Assembly (NCBI GenBank): GCA_965242605.1
Contig: CBDESS010000004.1
Location: 248,001 to 312,000, forward strand
DNA: 64,000 bases
Reading direction: 5' to 3'
Origin: JAAXHF01 sp965242605
GTDB taxonomy: Bacteria; Desulfobacterota; Binatia; Bin18
The notes under the pieces were generated by a model, which was given only the letters and a program-made list of their open reading frames with translations, had not been told where the DNA came from and made no database searches. The position numbers were made by a program, and so were the translations under genes. Positions 62,632 to 64,000 of this stretch are shown one piece after another. Positions within the stretch are counted from its first letter, which is position 1, and every line of letters begins with the position of its first letter.

Positions 62632-63840
62632 TCAGCTTTCGCTCGGCCGGGCGACCGCAGCCGGTGTGTTCGGCACTTGGTCCGGGCCCAGCTCGGTCTT
62701 CCTGTCGGCCGGCAGCAAGCAGATGCACAGCCACGGCAGCACGGGCAGGACACACAGCGTCTGCATCGCCGCCTCCACCCCCCAGCTATCGGCAATAACG
62801 CCCAGGCCGGTGACGCCCAGACCGCCAACGCCAAAGCCGACCCCGGTCATCAGCCCGGCGGTTGTGCCCAGCCGGCCCTGCATCAGATTCTGGGCAATGA
62901 CCAGGGTGAGGGCGAACATCGGCGACAACAGCATGCCGACCAGGGCCAGGACGGTCAGGCTGAGGGGGCCATCGGTGTGGAGGAACACCAGCAGCAAGGG
63001 GCACAGCGCGCCAAAGCTCAGCACCAGGAAGCGTTTATGGCCAATGCGGTCGGACACCGGGCCGGCGACCAGCGTCCCGACCGCCCCGGCCATCAAAAAC
63101 AGCGACACAATTGAGCCCACCACAAGCGTGCTCTCTCCCCGCGCGTCAAAATACAGCGGTACATAGGTGAAGAGCCCGGCGTGGACGCACGCCCCAAGCA
63201 TGACCACGCCTAACACCACCGCCATAGCCGCATGCGGAATAGCCGGCACCTCGCCCCGTGCCTCAGACGACGGCAGCCGAACCTGCGACAGCCACGGCAG
63301 ACAGCGGATGAACACGCCGCCGACGACGAGCCCCGGTATCCACAGCAGCAACAGGCCGGCGGGTCCCCAGCCGGCCAGACACAGGGCCACGGCCAGCGGG
63401 CCTAAGCCGAGACCGATATTGCCGCCGACCGAAAACAGCGAGATGCCGGTCGCCTTTTTTGCCCCGGTCGCAAGATAGGCGGTTTTGTAGGCTTCTGGAT
63501 GATAGCTCGCAATCCCGATGCCGCTGGTCAAGACCAGGGCCAGGAGGGCCGGATAGCTGCCGGCCAAGCCCACGCTGGCCATGCCGCAGGTGGCGGCGAT
63601 TATCCCAAAGGGCAGCAGCCAGGCTTTAGCGCTGCGGTCCGAGAGATAGCCGAAGACCGGCTGGACCAGAGACGAGGACACATTGGCGACCAGAATGAGG
63701 GCGCTGGTCATGGTATACGACAGGGCAAACGAGTTTTTGAGAAACGGCAGCAGGGCCGGCAGGGCACCAGTGTTCAGGTCAACCATCAGGTGGCCCAGCC
63801 CCAGCAGGGCCAGGGCTTTTGTATTGATTCCGTGCAGCAT
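62632..63840 (-). CDS. MFS transporter (Fsr-like)
   Basis: This 402-residue protein has 12 helices. The first segment (ALALLGLGHLMVDLNTGALPALLPFL) and the loop LSDRSAKAWLLPFG, plus YHPEAYKTAYLATG near helix 4-5, resemble fosmidomycin-resistance-like MFS efflux proteins. ATG 63840 is the start; it lies 2 bases after the stop of an upstream MFS gene, so the two are cotranscribed. Substrate unknown. Confidence 0.82.
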   Translation of the reverse strand: MLHGINTKALALLGLGHLMVDLNTGALPALLPFLKNSFALSYTMTSALILVANVSSSLVQPVFGYLSDRSAKAWLLPFGIIAATCGMASVGLAGSYPALLALVLTSGIGIASYHPEAYKTAYLATGAKKATGISLFSVGGNIGLGLGPLAVALCLAGWGPAGLLLLWIPGLVVGGVFIRCLPWLSQVRLPSSEARGEVPAIPHAAMAVVLGVVMLGACVHAGLFTYVPLYFDARGESTLVVGSIVSLFLMAGAVGTLVAGPVSDRIGHKRFLVLSFGALCPLLLVFLHTDGPLSLTVLALVGMLLSPMFALTLVIAQNLMQGRLGTTAGLMTGVGFGVGGLGVTGLGVIADSWGVEAAMQTLCVLPVLPWLCICLLPADRKTELGPDQVPNTPAAVARPSES

Positions 63841-63842
63841 GG

Positions 63843-64000
63843 TCAAGGTCCTGTCTGGACACCGGCCGGCTCGGCCTCGGGCAGGGCAAAGTCAATCGGG
63901 TCGGGAATCACCAGGAAATACAAGCTCACAAAAGACACGCCGGCCGCGACCAGGAAGGGCAGGGCCCAGCTCCCGGTCTGGGCGATCGGAAAGCCGGCGG
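63843..64000 (-). CDS. MFS transporter C-terminal end (partial)
   Basis: A frame open to the window edge encodes 51 C-terminal residues with one helix (GSWALPFLVAAGVSFVSLYFLV) and a Pro-rich tail ending in TGP-stop. It sits directly upstream of the second MFS gene with a 2-base gap and resembles the last helix of an MFS-type protein. The rest lies outside the window. Confidence 0.6.
   Translation of the reverse strand, partial: AGFPIAQTGSWALPFLVAAGVSFVSLYFLVIPDPIDFALPEAEPAGVQTGP

Overview
The window is GC-rich, gene-dense chromosome of an uncultured aerobic bacterium. It has an aa3-type cytochrome c oxidase cluster (subunit I end, heme O/A synthases, two subunit III genes, subunit IV) and housekeeping genes on both strands (coaE, ribE, eno, infA, ftsB-like, mltA, tRNA-Arg). 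Flavin monooxygenase-like (LLM) enzymes, amidohydrolases, acyl-CoA enzymes and VOC/SnoaL folds are unusually frequent. By family content this resembles Tectomicrobia/Entotheonella-like, Binatota-like or other deltaproteobacterial-grade lineages, but the lineage cannot be fixed from the window alone.

Layout: 1-4.6 kb, cytochrome oxidase and heme A biogenesis. 4.8-9.7 kb, tRNA-Arg, fatty acid desaturase, hydrolase, Uup-type ABC-F ATPase and an AT-richer islet. 9.7-21.7 kb, mixed metabolism (MetE-like, AGT-like, MltA, phosphatidylcholine synthase-like, rhomboid, riboflavin synthase, ferredoxin, CoaE, HAD, MOSC). 21.7-27.5 kb, an acyl-CoA cluster (SDR, two enoyl-CoA hydratases, acyl-CoA dehydrogenase, a thiolase-like protein without the nucleophilic Cys and its DUF35 partner), which looks like a retro-aldol side-chain degradation module. 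27.5-32.5 kb, an accessory island with a Uma2 gene, a BcgI-like fused nuclease-methylase plus specificity subunit, and a Panacea-like/PemK-like toxin-antitoxin pair. 32.6-40 kb, a second catabolic cluster (SDR-like, amidohydrolase, LLM, hydratase, TPP enzyme, acyl-CoA dehydrogenase). 40.2-41.9 kb, a secreted 15-residue-repeat protein. 42-48.2 kb, FtsB-like, enolase, hydrolase, second ABC-F and LLM. 48.2-49.2 kb, a rhodanese-adenylate cyclase fusion. 49.3-51.6 kb, a degraded defence island. 52-64 kb, LLMs, amidohydrolases, VOC, methyltransferase, M20 peptidase, a broken 2-hydroxyacid dehydrogenase, IF-1 and two MFS transporters.

The most striking observation is at 48201-49220. One continuous frame encodes a rhodanese domain fused to a class III nucleotidyl cyclase. 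It is interrupted only by two TGA codons, two codons apart, exactly where the rhodanese active-site loop normally has Cys-x-Cys. A GC-only hairpin follows at once. The simplest reading is a selenoprotein with a Sec-Thr-Sec active site wired to a cyclase.

Several other genes carry frameshifts, many of them in or next to short homopolymers (rhomboid, Uma2, SMC-like ATPase, nuclease-methylase, 2-hydroxyacid dehydrogenase). Some of these may be assembly errors rather than true pseudogenes; each is noted where it occurs.
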